From Apostichopus japonicus (lineage: Eukaryota; Echinodermata; Holothuroidea; Aspidochirotida; Stichopodidae), in assembly GCF_037975245.1 (NCBI RefSeq), contig NC_092568.1, forward strand, positions 4,043,001 through 4,107,000: a DNA stretch of 64,000 nt. Direction: 5' to 3'. The notes beneath the pieces are model-generated. The model saw only the letters and a program-made list of their open reading frames with translations, was not told where the DNA came from and ran no database searches. The translations under genes and the position numbers were made by a program. Positions 12,805 through 26,490 of the stretch are shown here, one piece after another. How positions within the stretch are numbered: the first letter of the stretch is position 1; every line of letters begins with the position of its first letter.

Positions 12805-12985
12805 GGGAGCCTTGTGACCTCAGGATTAAAAGTCCTGTGCTTTACTTTGCTGTCCAGCCTTTAGTTGGAGCCTTGTGACCTCGGGATTAAAAGTCCTGTG
12901 CTTTACTTTGCTGTCCAGCCTTTAGTTGGAGCCTTGTGACCTCGGGATTAAAAGCCCTGTGCTTTGGTAGTCTAGCTTTACATGG
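12805..12985. repeat. 61-bp tandem repeat, about three units
   Basis: The word GAGCCTTGTGACCTC recurs at 12807, 12868 and 12929, so the period is 61. The first two units are complete (ending TGCTGTCCAGCCTTTAG); the third decays after CCTGTGCTTT. It has some T-arm-like words but no tRNA fold. Confidence 0.93.
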
Positions 12986-12989
12986 GTGA

Positions 12990-15900
12990 TGGTTAATGTT
13001 TAACGATATAATTTACTAAGAACAATTTTTTTCTCTTTTCAAAATCCATAAAAATTCCTGTTACTAATAACACTTCTTCTGCAATTAGCATCCACTGGTT
13101 CTTCATTATGTCAAATGAAAATGAAAGTCGGCAATTTGCATTGTTATGGGAATCTAGTTTCGAACGGCACTGAAGAATTGCAGAAAACCGCACATAAGCA
13201 GAGTTTAAAACTTCACCAGTACTGCCCCCAAATTTCAAAAGCTGTGATTCTGAAATGGTTTTCTCCTCGGAGAATCAACTTATTCTCAGATGTTGAAGAA
13301 GGTTGAGATTGTTACAGGTATTGGTGCTGTAGGATGGCACATGAATGGAGGCAGTACGACAGAGTAACGTGATCGTATGACACCCATCTTTAGGCTTTAA
13401 ATTGATACTAAAAGGAACCTGTATCATCACTGCTTTCACTTTTGATTTGTTTGTTTTTGTTTTGCATTTTGAGTTTTGCATTTTTGATTGTGTTTATTAT
13501 TTTTAATGTTCTACACCTTGACCTGACACATGGTATATACCACCCATTTGTACAAGTCTACTTCAAATGGCTTTTTTTTATTTTTTATGTTTTTACTACC
13601 ACGTCTTTGAGTCATACCATTGGACATATGCCAAAATATAATACGATTTTTAATAGCAATCATGCATGTTTCTCTCGTTTCTTAAAATTTTACATCTTTT
13701 ACAGAATTATCGCATACAGTTTACATGATTTAATGAAGGATATCTCCCAAACAAACTTTTCTTAACAGTTTGGGAGAGATTTGCTTTTCACAAAGATTTC
13801 TGTCAAATATTATAAAGCCAAAAGATGATGGATGGGTTTGTATTCCCTGTAAGGCTCTCAACTGAAGGAGAATAAGAAACAAACCCAACTTATTCATCTT
13901 AATCTCATATGATAGATAGCTTGTTATAAACAACTTTCCCCAAAGTTCCAAGGAAATTTTTGTCACATGAGGGGGGGGGGGGATATACCGGTTTTATCAT
14001 GAGAGAATGCAAAGTATGGATATACATGAGTTAATCAAGTTGATTCGATTCACAACCTTTCTAAGGAGAGCTGCGTTAGTTTTTCTTTAAACCTTTTTTT
14101 GCTAGAACGGACGATTTTCTAATTAACAAATTTTCAAGTGAATTTGCTTGATAATCTGTACCTCACTTTAATATTTTGGGGAAGAATAGCATCAAATAGC
14201 TATTTATTTAAAATTACACAAATATTTTCATCTGAAAATATTTCACACCACAAAGAAATAATTAGAACAATTAATTAAACACATTTCCATTCCCTTTTTT
14301 TTTTCTTTTCCTTTTTTTGTAGTCTCATATCAGGCACCCCACACAACAACAACAACAGCAAATTTAGCACTTTGTAGAACAATACAAAATTGGAACCTCA
14401 AAAATTTTCTATTTACAATATTTTACAAGTCTTTATACACTGGAGGCTGCTTTCATGGGAGGCTGCAAGTGTGTAGATCAGTCTTGTACCTGATTATTAA
14501 TTTGATATATATGACCTATAAACAATACTTCCTTTCAATTGTCTGTAATATTATCAGGAAACCGTGTACACTAGTTTCGAATTCCCATTTAGACCTTTTT
14601 AGTATTGACTTTCTTTAATGCTCTTGCATTTCATTTGTGAGACTGACTATTGTGTAAATGTACAGGAAGTGAATGTTAATGACGGCAAGGTACTAAAGCA
14701 CTGTAGAGTTGAGGGTATATGGTAGGCTGAAAATTTGACCTTTAAGCAGTCAATGCAGACTTGTTGGGATTTAAACTTTACAGATACAAGTAGTGTGACG
14801 GAGTTACTCATCAGTGATGAGATACTAACTGCAAATGTTGTCAATACTCACCACAAAATTTAGCATTGCTGTGAAAATTGCTAAAAATAATCTAAAATTC
14901 TTTTACAAGTAGGCTACTTTTCTAATAATTCTAACCATTCCACTGCCTTCCCAGAGATTTCAGAATCATCTGTTGGATAAAAAAAATGACTTTTAAGCTT
15001 GAAGGTTGGATCACAAACTGACCATTATATGATATTTGGAAATAATGCTAATTTATCTTAAAGGTGATGTTTACTATGCACGCTTTGTTTATAGGCATCA
15101 AGGCTGTTGAAAGTGGAGCCTTACTTTATCCCATTGACAGGCTCCCTCAGTTCATGATATAAAAGGATATTCTGAAACTTGTCATAGATGTGATACACCC
15201 CCTCCCCTGCCCCCCACAATTTCAATGTATTAGGTTAGTAATAAGTGTTGCAACAGACATTTTGGATAAAGTATAGTTTACTCAGCTTATCTGAAAGAGA
15301 AACACTAGCAAAGCTTGACAATTTATAACGATAAAGTTATATTCACTTCTATGTTACGGCACATGACTCTTTTAAACAATTTTGATATAGGATTGCTCCC
15401 ATCTATTGTATTAGTGGTATTAGTAAGTTACAAAATTAACTAATCAAAGCAAGAACTTAAAATTAGTTCCAGAACTAACTACGTAAGTGCTAGAGGTCAA
15501 ACTCTGATTGAGGTCCTCTGAAGAAACGAGCCTGATCTGCAAACAAGATGGTTAAAAGTGAAGGTAATAGATGGTGCTGTTCATAAACAGAAAGTAACAT
15601 ATCTAATATGCTAATATATAGAAATGTAAATATTTTGCATTTGCCAAATATGTTCTGTTCCAAATGCATTTTTTTTGGGTGGGGGGGGGGATTTACTAAT
15701 TATCCAAACAGATCAATACATCATAGATTCCACAGCTGACTTTATCATGAAATAAGTTACTTAGGTAGTCACAGTTGACTTGATGAGTGCTTTTAATTTA
15801 TGCAACACTGAACTATATATCGGTTAATTTATGCAAATTTAATTTTTATGACTTCATCTCGTACAATGGTAAACCCAGTGAGATTGCAGTGCCTTTTCTA

Positions 15901-18600
15901 GTGTATAATGACTTCAGAAACTCAAAAATCATTTGGTATACTGGCGAATATTCAAACCTAGCCAATACTAGAAGTTGGCCTCTTTCGGGATGATAAAATT
16001 GTCCTTTATTCTTTAAGGTTTAATTGTGAGTCCATTTACCTTACATGCACTGATTATGATGAAGCAATCATCCTCATAGAATACATTATCATTAATTCCT
16101 CAACAAATCAAGTTTGATTAGATGTCTTTGGCCCACATGCTGGAGATCTGATATAGAGGCTGTCGTACAGCTAAATAAGTTTCTGGAATAGAGATCTCAC
16201 TGAAACCTGAATTCAATGAAAATTATATACAGATTTACTCTCAGCGGAAGTTCAATTAATAGTTAATGCTATATATATAGTCTACCAAAACACAGGAACT
16301 TAGATATACCCCAAAATACTTAAGGAAGTATACAGAAAGTGGAAGATCATGTAAACATAAATCAAGTTAAGATTGCGTATCACCAGGTGAAAACAGCCGC
16401 ATCATTCAAACAAGTTTGTTACGAAACATATCAAATTTGGGGAAAATTTGTGTGGTTTATTTATCAGGCAATTGTAGGAAATCACAGGAACTGAGATGAC
16501 AATGTCTCACTTTTTCCTTTATGATGAAACAAATTACGAATCTGTATATAATAATCTTAAACTGTTTGCATGAAGGCTAATGTAGAGAGACTGCATTAAT
16601 TGTTCATCAGGTATTATAAATATGGTAGTCATTGCAAGTAGAAATTAACAAATTTAAGATTTTTTTTTTTAAAGCTGTTCTTGATGATTTGCCTAGATAA
16701 AAGGACAACTGATCCTTCTGTGTCACATATCCTGATGAAATCAAAGGGTTAGCTTTCATAGAAATTCCTTAAAGAAACAAAAAATATTGCTAGGCTTGGA
16801 AAGAGGAGGACTAGCATTGATGTGGAATCTCTCTTTTTTTTTGGCGATGGGGATAATTAGTTTTTACTATTTTACATTTGGTTTACCTTCAAAAAGATGA
16901 TGAAATTGTAGAAATTTTGGTCATTGAGAAACAAAACATTTTTAGGCTATTTTTGTTACATAGGAATTTGCTATGTACATATGCTACTGGAATAGGGGTA
17001 ACTATGGAATATGATATGTACACTGTGAAAATGCTAGCCTAACCTTGACAAAATATTTGTCGTTAAAACACAAAGTTATGGTTGCCCGATTTCTGACGAA
17101 TTTAGAAATTATCAAAGTATGAAAACATATATGGAAATCACAAAAAACAAACATAGGGCTGTATTTCAGGACTTAGTAGCAAAATTATTTCTTGAGTTGA
17201 GTAGTTTTTTTACTTATACATAATGGAAGTTTTGTTCTCTCCGCACTTCCATAAAGAATCTCCGAATTCAAGCACTGAATCATTTTATGTGGGGGAAAAA
17301 ACTAGAACCATGTGTGTTATGTTTGACAATTTGAAATGTATAAAACTGTCATTTTGCTTTTGTAATTTTAGCAAAATACTGAAATATCCAATGAAAAGTA
17401 GATATAACAATGTGTTTTTCTTTCTATTTTTTATATTTATCAAATTGATATTTTCCCTCTTTTTTCTTCTAGTTTCAAGAAGTAACAGATATGTCCTCAT
17501 TTCTATTTGGAAGATATTGGCTACCTCAAATGTAGAGAACTGTGAGTAGAAAAATTCTTTAATTTTTTGGGGGGAATTTTTTTGGGTATCATATCAAATA
17601 ATATGAACCAGTATTGTTCATGTGATGTTGTTTGCAATGTATGCAAATATTTTTGTTTTCTTTGAAGTTGGAGCATTTATCACCAATTTGTAAAGTTTCT
17701 GATGGAGAAACTGATGATGAGGTATTAATTATTTCTCAATTGTAAGGCTGACCTAATGACCCCTAGAATAGATGTCTTAATGATGTAATGTATGTAATAC
17801 CCTTCAGTTTAATATACTTCAAAGTCTGACAATTCTTAGAGACAACCTCCCCAGCTTTATCAGGAATGCCAATTATGTTAGATCACCTCATTTACCTGTC
17901 TCCCCTCAACAATTGAACTCTGTATAGTCTATCAACATAGTGAAGCCTTTTGTTACTCTGCATTCAACCTTATACCCCTCCACTTTACTAAATACTTCTC
18001 CATCCCCCACCCCCAACCCCCCCCACCTTCCTCTAAACCCCTTCCTAAATTCTTATTCAAAGTCTAAAATAACATTAATTCACAGATTTAGCTTTATAAT
18101 GTAACATAAAATAGGCTTGTGAATTATGAAAAATGGCTCATTCATAGTTTGAATTCATATTATTATATGATAAATGCCATGGCACATTTAAATATCCTTA
18201 ATTCATGCTCATTCAATACAAGTTGCATTAAAATCAAATCTTTGGCATATTTAACAAACCTTTTATAATAAAGTGTAATAGTGATGTGGCCACTTCAATA
18301 TGAATTGAGATGTAAACAGAGAATATGTCCATAAGAGCAGTACCATATCATCATATTGATGCTGGATAATACACCAGAGTATGCCGTATACCAGTCACAC
18401 AGATGATGACTTTTTTATCCACTGAGTTTATCATTCTCTCTCTCTCGGTATACAGAAGTTCCTTTGAAGTATCTCTGCGAAACATCACTTTGGTTTTTAT
18501 CTTCTATTTAGTCTAATGACATTCAAACATATTTTGTATGTAATGATCAACGGTAATGCACTCAACTAAACATGGGTATGAAATATTCGCCTCCCTGGTT
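12990..18600. other. Long intergenic stretch without supported genes
   Basis: AT-rich sequence with scattered homopolymer runs (G12 at 13971-13982, a G run near 15679, several T runs) and C-rich patches near 15196 and 18005. ORFs reach about 108 codons, are rich in F, I, K and N, and overlap on both strands, as expected by chance at this base composition. No splice-bounded exon chain was found. Confidence 0.6.
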
Positions 18601-18621
18601 CATATTGACTTTGACATTCAG

Positions 18622-18680
18622 GAGGTGACTTGTTTTGAAGGTTCTTGCCTCATGCTGCAAGGCCTTGTAACAGAATCCAG
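18622..18680 (+). CDS. Possible isolated internal exon
   Basis: A 59-base segment lies between an acceptor-like TTGACATTCAG (ending 18621) and a good donor GTAAGAG (from 18681). Only one of its three frames is open, reading EVTCFEGSCLMLQGLVTES. No flanking exon was identified and I do not recognise the peptide. It may be a chance match or an exon of a gene with very long introns. Confidence 0.2.
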
Positions 18681-19595
18681 GTAAGAGTATTAACTAACAT
18701 CACATTGGCAGTGTTTAACTGAAAGGTCATTTATGGACCACCAGCTGTAAACATGGTAGTGTACAATTACCAATATGGCATATTAATATACATCATAGAA
18801 ACTGTATTAACAGACTGAAGTCCCTGACCTAGGTTAATTGTGATCCCAAACCTAGATTGTGATCCCACACTATAACATGAGATCCATATTCTTTTACACA
18901 TGATGGCTACCATGGGCCACTAACAATAACATATTTTAAACTCTTCACCATATTTACAGTATAACTAACTCCCATAAAATGTTTTATCACAAACATAAGT
19001 AGTTATGGGTGTGTTTGTCATGCAGTTAAGATATGATGGGCAATAGATTGTAAAAGATTTATCTGCAGCCATTAAATTTTCGTTGACAGCAAAATGGAGA
19101 CATTTTCAAATGTATTTTTGCGATGGTTCTATCCATCCAAGTTATTTCCAGCTGTTGAGGATTATTAAATTTGATATCACTTAAAATATGTCAATTACTA
19201 ATTTAATCATGAATTTCAGTTCTCAGGTTGAATAATACATTCAAAGGCGATTTCAGTCAAAGGATATATTCTCTATTTCAGCAAATAATTTAAGTAAAGA
19301 AACAGAATGAAAAACTCAAACTATCAGTAAGTACAGGGGCTTATTATAATGCAGCCCAGTTTGGTACAATTTCCTAATACTAAACTACTCTATACTGCCA
19401 TCCCATGTCATGCTTCAAAGCACTACTACTGACAGTACCAGCAGTCCCTGCACTTTAGTATCTGATAAAAACATGATATTCATACTGCTCATATTGTCAG
19501 TACGAGTGCCTGGAAGCAAGAAATGAAAGTACAGTATAGGAAAAGTGTTCCCAAACTGGGTTCAAGAAATGAGTCACAAGTTCTTTATCCATTTG

Positions 19596-19601
19596 TTTAT
19601 T
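19596..19601 (-). terminator. Candidate poly(A) signal of the small membrane-protein gene
   Basis: AATAAA on the minus strand lies about 160 bases beyond the TAA codon at 19762. Another copy overlaps the stop codon itself (19761-19766) and is too close to be the main signal. Confidence 0.5.
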
Positions 19602-19761
19602 CTAGTTGGAGAGTTAAGCTCTGCACTGTGCCTCTTGCATGGTTAATATTTCGATGGTGTCTCCACTTGATCAGTTATAAAGCCTCCTTTGAGAAAGATC
19701 GTTAAGTGTTTCAGTTCTTCATCACTAGTTCACTGTTTGAATACTCCTATTACTTTACATT

Positions 19762-20194
19762 TTATTTCACTTTGGAGATGTCTTCGTTAGCTTGAGGTTG
19801 GTCAATTGGTTTCAAAGCTAGGTGATGTAAGATGGCTCGGTCAAAGGCAATGACGACCATCATAGCTACCACCACGATGCTCGCTATGGTCACCAACATC
19901 ATGAAAGAAACCTCTGGTGTTGCCTGCGGAGTGATGAAAAAAAAGAATCGCTCTAGAGAGATTTAAATCAGTAATTAGTATGCAAAATGGGCATTTCATA
20001 TGTGTATATTCTCTTCAACAACCCTAGGGCCACATGCAACCTCCTTTTGTAATTCTGATCTCTCCTCCCCCACCCCGACTCTGACAACCTAACGCAAAAT
20101 GCAGCTTCAAGACCAAAGAGAAGTAATATTCACTTACCACAGCAACAATTGTGATAGCAATCATAGCCACACCAAGGACTGCTTTGAGAACCAT
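19762..20194 (-). CDS. Small hydrophobic membrane protein, 72 residues, two coding exons
   Basis: On the minus strand exon 1 is 20194-20138 (19 codons) and exon 2 is 19923-19762 (53 codons plus TAA). The donor is GTAAGTG and the acceptor CATCACTCCGCAG, with a phase-0 intron of 214 bases. The ATG sits in a strong start context (TTCACCATGG). Residues 1-19 (MVLKAVLGVAMIAITIVAV) form a signal peptide or first membrane helix; residues 26-45 (SFMMLVTIASIVVVAMMVVI) form a second. A polar tail with FDRAILHHLALKPIDQ and an acidic-basic end (NEDISKVK) follows. The intron falls just before ATPEV, so a cleavage site near VAVA is possible, which would make it a single-pass protein. I recognise no family. 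Clean splice sites, start context and flanking signals make a real gene likely; the function is unknown. Confidence 0.72.
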
Positions 20195-20693
20195 GGTGAA
20201 AAAATTGTTTCTCCTGCTCGATCAAATGGCAAAGTCTATCTTTACTAGTTATAACCACTCAGTATCTCCTGTCCTAGCCTTGGTCTGTCAATCGTAACAG
20301 GATCTGTTCCATAATCCAAGGAGGAGAAACAAAGTAATTACTGATTTATCGAGATGTCATATAAGAAAGATGAAAATCTGGAAAGCTGTTAAAATTAAAA
20401 GCTCCTGAAGTTGCAGGTTGATTTTAAAAAGTGAAAAAGGAGAAATTATATTCAGGAAGATTCCCCCTCCCCCTTTGTTTTCTCTTCTTTTTCTTCAAGT
20501 GGAATGGTTTAGCACTGACATGGCAGGATGGAAAGAGTTACATTCAAAATCAAGCATAAGAAAATAAATGTTTGGTTGACTTGGAGTGATTTAGTTACAG
20601 GGGAGAGTGTGCATGGTCAGAGTGACAGACCTGTTCGAGCTGTGCAAGGCACGGCTCCTGCAGGTAACAAGAGAGTGTAAAGAGAAACATTGA

Positions 20694-20701
20694 CTTATAT
20701 A
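20694..20701 (-). promoter_or_regulatory. Candidate TATA box of the small membrane-protein gene
   Basis: TATATAAG on the minus strand lies about 500 bases before the ATG at 20194. A transcript starting about 30 bases downstream (near 20665) would have a long 5' UTR, possibly with an intron. The link to the gene is inferred from position and strand only. A separate donor-like GTAAGTACC on the same strand (20879-20871) offers an alternative upstream leader exon. Confidence 0.35.
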
Positions 20702-21029
20702 GTAGGCCTACATGTCAATTTCATTTCATGGCGGGGAAAAAACGAAACTGCTTTTGAGTAAATTTAGACCTCTAGGTGAGACTATGTCTCATGCTATCAG
20801 GTAGTAATTCACAACTGTCTGTAAAAGACCTTCTGTGTTAGTGAACTTACAAATTTAAATGAAAAAAATGGTACTTACATCAGACAATATTGTTACAATT
20901 CCGAATAAAGACTAACATAATTTTTTCAAACTCCTTCAAAGGTATTCTACGTATAATATATATTATGATGATATATATCTGATCAACTTGAATTGTAATT
21001 ATAATTGTCATTGTAATTATTAATGAATA

Positions 21030-21075
21030 CAGTGGCGGAGCGTCCATATAGTCAGGGGTGCAAATGCATACCCTA
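21030..21075. mobile_element. Solo end of a CAGTGGCGGAG-type hAT MITE
   Basis: CAGTGGCGGAGCGTCCATAT followed by AGTCAGGGG matches, in inverted orientation, the right terminus of the complete MITE at 50953-51340 (CAGTGGCGGAGTGTCCATAC on the minus strand). No partner terminus is visible nearby, so this is a truncated relic. Confidence 0.6.
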
Positions 21076-21099
21076 CGAAATAATATTTTGTGTGAGGTA

Positions 21100-23560
21100 A
21101 AGTAAGTGTACGGATTCAAAAAAACTGCTGTGATAAAAATTGAAAAGCAAAGTTAGTACAAGACCCAATAAGACGAACCAGTAGTGAAGTAAAAACTTTA
21201 AAATTAGTCATCTGCATACATGAAGACATTCCAAACATTCCTTCCTTTTCAACTTAATTGGCGGTGTCCTCTTGATCAAATGATTATTTTTGCTGTCAAA
21301 TTTGAAGATTTAATTACAGGGTAATAATGGCGATAAGTTTGTCAGCAGTGGTTCTAATGTCACTCGTGGCTAGTTTGAAGGTTTATCAACCTTCCCTTAA
21401 ATTGTCAAGATGAAGCTGATTGGTGTAGTTTCTTTCACCAATTCTTTGACAGAGCTTTTTATAACAAGCATTAGATATTAACATCTATATGTATGTAGTT
21501 ACGTAATGGCATCCTAGAAGGACTGAAATTCCTTGTATTTTTATGTTTATTAGGGAGATTGGCCAACACGAATGGCTTGGTAGAGTCAGTCTAGAAAAAA
21601 AAGGAGAAACATGGCAGGAGGGAAAAGGAACTAGGCGTGTAGAAGAAAAAAGTGTTACTAAATAATCCTGGAGAAAATGGGTCAAGATTTTATTCACGAA
21701 TGAATGTGAAATTGTAGCAAAGAAGCAGCTAAGCTGATAACGAGGCTAAAACAATGGAAACTACTGCGGTATTAATTGGCCTGGGGGGAGAGATGATGAA
21801 ACGAACCAAAATGCGAGACTAATGGAACGTGAAATTGACGAACGAAACTGAACATTAGAAACTTCATGTGTCTTGACTGAAAGGGATATTCCCTTGGCAG
21901 ATAATGCAAGATGCATATTTAACAGAAAAAATATTCCATTCTGTTAGTTTGAAACCCCACTGATCTCAACATCTTGTTCATAACATGAAGGGGTAGGGGT
22001 GATGGGGGTGGTGGTAAGGTCACCTTCACTTTTATGTCAACATCATTTATTTGTGCAGAAAATTTGGTGGTTTTGATCAAACTATATTAAAGAATCAGTA
22101 AGATGTTTTGTGATTTACTTGAGTCTTTTCAAACAGTCTCTTTAATGGTCCAGTTACATGCAGCTTCCCTTAATTTGCGGCTCTCCAAAGTTAAAACGTT
22201 ATTTGTCCTCTGCCGATAACACAGTGTCAGTCAGCCGTCATTATCTAACAGATTCAATGGTCACTGTGTTCCTTCCTTTCTCTGCATACCACTTCATATT
22301 GATTTATGTTTTGTCTGGCTGAAATTATCTCTCAGTCGTCCTCCATAAATTGAATCAAACATCATTCATTTTTTTTTTTTTTGTACCTTACAGTTCTCAG
22401 TATCACTAACTAGCTACAGAAACACATACAACGGAATCCTATCTTGCATCTTGTAATTGAAAATCTTTTCAGACAAAAACGTTCCATTTAATCTATTTGC
22501 CCTGCTCTCAGATCTTGTGGTAGAAGCACCTGCATGAGATGTTCTCCATCGTCACTTTGTGAATGTCAATAACCTATGCTCCAGGGATGAGCTCTTTGCC
22601 ACTGGCATTGTAAAGCACAAATTTCAAGTTATATACTTTTGCCATTTTTTTCCACTTTTTTTGCTTGTATTCAAATTGAAAGTAAATCTTGTGAGCAAAA
22701 TCTCACTAATCTCATTCAGCCAGAGATTAATATGTTAAACATTGAAGTTTCCTGATTTAGATAGAAAATGGTTTTTCATGAGGCTATAATCTAGTACTTA
22801 ATATGCTAGATTTCTCATATCTGATGATAATTAAAATTCTATTTGTGTACGGTTTGATTTTTAATTTGATATATGGACATATATACTAAAAAGAAAATAC
22901 TTTATGGTAAAAGATCTTTGAGGCAAATTAAAAACATGAAGCAAAATTGCAGAAAGCATGATTATTATGCATGTGGTAATGTTTTTATACAACTTCATAA
23001 TAAATTTTAATTTCATGGTTATAAAGTCATCTGTATTGCCTCCAAATTTTGAGTGAAATTGAATAACAGTGAACTATAATTCACGAAAGATTGAAAAAGA
23101 TTGACTTTTTAGGTTGTTGAAGGAAGTTTAAAATCATATACTTTTTTGAGTGTTTGTTTTCCTGCAGTTATGTTTTCTTGTTCTGATCTTCATTCTCTTT
23201 CTGGCTTTACAGTATTTAACTCAAGAATTATGATTACTGACTCATATACATAATAAACGTTCTTTGGACTGGCTATACCGTTAAATCACCTGAAGACTAT
23301 GACATACTGCACTGAGATCTGTGAAAACTTCTACCTATCAGGTCCCCCTTTCTAATAATTATTTTCGTCCATGTTTCCAGTCAGCCAGCCGTTTATCAAA
23401 TATGTGTGGCGGGTGACATTTTAGCGTGTAAACTTTTTATCCCCACGGGACTGTCGGCAACTCACCGCAACAATTTCCATTACACTGTAAGATCTAGAAT
23501 GGCTAGTACAGGTTCATCCATAAAAAAAGATTGCTGGCTGCAGTACTTTATACATGCTCA
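21100..23560. other. Intergenic, no gene recognised
   Basis: AT-rich unique sequence. Short ORFs without family resemblance and a T14 run near 22370. No exon chain was found on either strand. Confidence 0.55.
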
Positions 23561-23561
23561 G

Positions 23562-23659
23562 TAAAGGTGATGCACTAGCCGCCATCTCAAGATGGCAATA
23601 ATTTTCCTGGTAAAGGTGACAAACTAGCCGCCATCTCAAGATGACAATAACTGTCCTGC
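23562..23659. repeat. 49-bp tandem duplication
   Basis: TAAAGGTGATGCACTAGCCG at 23562 recurs as TAAAGGTGACAAACTAGCCG at 23611, and both continue CCATCTCAAGATG. Each copy contains the inverted pair CCATCTcaAGATGG (one base changed in copy 2). Confidence 0.9.
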
Positions 23660-24058
23660 CCGTTAGTGATTTTGAGTGTCAAGACGTTTATGTGTCAAAC
23701 TTAGCTGAAACAAAATTTGTACTCTAACAGCTGAAAGCATTCGTGACATGTTAAAGAAATGAGATATATAATGGTCTTCGTTGTTTATTTGATACAAGTA
23801 TACAAAGCTTAAATTGTCACAGTCATAAAAACAGATGAAAGGCATGTCATTCACACCTTGAAATCAATAAATTTTAAATAATTTATGAATGATGGATTCT
23901 GAAAGGTGAGAAACAGTGGTTAGGGTTGAGTACAGAGAGCAAAATCAGAAGGAGAAAAGGAAAAGGCTGGTTGATGCATGAAATGTAACTTCAACTTGTT
24001 GATTAAAGATTCAGTTATAACTAGAGACAAGATTCTGAAGGAAGTGTTGGAATATTGG

Positions 24059-24062
<4 letters not shown>

Positions 24063-24092
<30 letters not shown>
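24063..24092. repeat. (TA)n microsatellite
   Basis: About 15 uninterrupted TA dinucleotides. Confidence 0.98.
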
Positions 24093-24098
<6 letters not shown>

Positions 24099-24805
24099 GA
24101 AATAACACATGGAAAGGAAAACCATGCAAAAATTGAGGAGTTGGCTTAATAGAGTTATCCTTTCAAGCTGGAGGATTATATCTCTTCTTGATCCTAGAAG
24201 GATGATCTCCTAAAACCTCTAGGATGATTTATCCATCAATCACAAGTGTGAGCTTTTATATCTCTACATTATCTCTATCCATATATTGAATGTGTGCAGG
24301 ACTTGTGTTGATGAAAAAAGGTGGAACCCTGTCCATAGTTTAAGAAAGCTTCAGAGGTTAAGCGTAAAGATGGCTTTTATGACACAGATTGACTGTGCTT
24401 TATTCTGCATATGAAGTAAGAAAGAGAAAAATAAAAACTGTAATATAGTCCTGCACAGAGTTCTTTGCCACCATTGAGACAGTGTTACTACCAGTGAAAA
24501 AGTCTGTGTACCCATGTGGGTTAGACCCAAGTGTGATCTGTGAGGGATTTCTAATGCAGATCAGTGAGGCAGCAGCTGGGCCTTGGGATAATTATATTTG
24601 TGGCAAATGTTAATGTGAATCAGTGTCATACTTGATATACATGCAATGGTAAAAGGGCTTCACATTTTGTTACTTGCAAGATCTTCTTCAGTGCATGGCA
24701 CATTGACAAAATTGAAAAGAAAACAATGTATATATAAATTTACACAAAATTATATCACAGCAAGTAATATCTTTCTGTCAGCTTATTTTTATGGTAATGA
24801 ACTAC

Positions 24806-25046
24806 TTAAAGATATGCTGTATTGGCCCTAAATATGCTAGATATTCAAGTATGGTCACCTTTGGTGAAAATTCTTCAACTGTTTGTATTACAACCTTGGA
24901 GGAAATCTTCCTAACTGGGGCATTCAATCATCTTGTGTGTTCCTTAAAAAGTAAAGGCCTAAAGGAAAGTACTTTTTCAAAACTTCTAGCAATTATAGAG
25001 TGCTATAATTTGAAGTCTAAACTGATTACCTTTAAACTTTGTATGG
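24806..25046 (+). repeat. Dispersed repeat, copy 1
   Basis: This ~240-base segment aligns with 63281-63540 in the same orientation. Shared words include ATGCTAGATATTCAA, TATGGTCACCTTTGGT, CATCTTGTGTGTTCCTTAAA and GGAAAGTACTTTTT. Copy 2 holds about 20 extra bases (near 63428-63447). No transposon terminus or coding capacity was seen; it could be a SINE, a MITE or an old segmental copy. Confidence 0.85.
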
Positions 25047-26120
25047 TGATATCTTTTTTTCAACTGTTCTTTAAGGGTATTTGATCAATACCAAAAGTGA
25101 CTGACATTTTTTGTCTCATTCATTTCTTTATTTGATCATAATTATTAGTTTGTTCATGTAATGTTAGACTCAGCTGTTGAGTGAATTTGTGATACAGTTA
25201 GCAATATCTATGTAATTAAGTACACAACGTTGTATTTCCTTGGCATGGGACTATTCCATCTTGCTATTATTTATCAGAGACATGTTTCACCCTGCAGTGT
25301 ATATAATGAAAAATTATAAAATATACAAGAATGTTGATTGATTTCCCTTTTGAAATATGCTGTTTGGCAATATTCTTTCCATCTTTAAACGTAAATTAAT
25401 AGAGTAGTTGATGCGCAGTACATGTGACTATCCAGTTACAGCAGCAAAGCCCTCTGTTGCTATGCGGTATAATATTGCCCTATGGCATGCCGTTTGTATC
25501 AAACTAAAATTATATTCCAGTTCTATTGACTTAGTTTACATATTACATACATGTGTTTATTTTGATATGTTACTATTACACATGATCTTAGCAAACAAAT
25601 TAAACGTGTCGAAAAAAAAAGACGGAAAAAAAGTAGTGATATGTGAAATAATCTCCAGGGCATTGTCATGATAATATCCAATTAACATTTAAATATTTCA
25701 AACTCTGTTTCCTCTAGTTACAAGTTGCTTTAATTTGAAGCAGTTGTATTGAGATTCCCTGCCAGACATCGTAAACTTTCTCTTCGAGATATTTAATCAC
25801 TAGCTCTGGGTTGTCTTTAGTAAAGAACATACAGTACTTTCTCTGTTTTGTTTTCTGTCTTTTTTCTTTTCTTCTTTTGAGTGGCAGTTTGACTCCAATT
25901 AATTTGCTCTCGCATTCTCTCCATCTGGGGACAGCCTGAGCTGATAACTGGGGGAAAAGTTTATTAGATAAATGGTGTGATTGAATTGGAATGTGTTTCA
26001 AAATATTTTTGGTCTGCATAAAGATGGTGTGAGACTAACCATGCACAGTACAGGGGATAATCTTGAGTTTAACTGCATTAGTCAGCTACAGCATATTATA
26101 TACATGTGTATAAACTCATA

Positions 26121-26490
26121 GGAATATCTTATCTGGCATCACATTAGTACAAAACTGCTGCTAAAATTGACAAATTTATATTACATAGCTGCTATGTTTT
26201 ATTAATCAATGCAATTTAGTTCAAGGAATATTTTATCTGGCATTATATTTGTAAACTGCTTTAAAAATTGACAAATTTGTCTTACCTAGCACTCTATGTT
26301 GTAACTCAATGCAACTGAGTTCAAGGAATATGTTATTATCTGGCATCACATGAGTAGACTGCTTTAGAATTGACAAATTCTTAGTTCCTAGCAGTTATGT
26401 TTACACTCAGTGCAATGAGGGTGAAGGATTATTTTACCTGGCATCACATTAATAAACTGCTTTGCAATTTGACAAATTCTGACACAAAGA
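26121..26490. repeat. Degenerate ~100-bp tandem repeat, about 3.7 units
   Basis: Units begin GGAATAT..TATCTGGCAT at 26121, 26225, 26325 and 26426 and share CTGCTTTA, TTGACAAAT and CTATGTT segments. Copies differ by roughly a quarter of bases, so the array is old. Confidence 0.85.

Noticed and set aside
12805-12985. tRNA-like words in the 61-bp repeat
   Set aside because: No cloverleaf, anticodon stem or consistent A and B boxes can be drawn.
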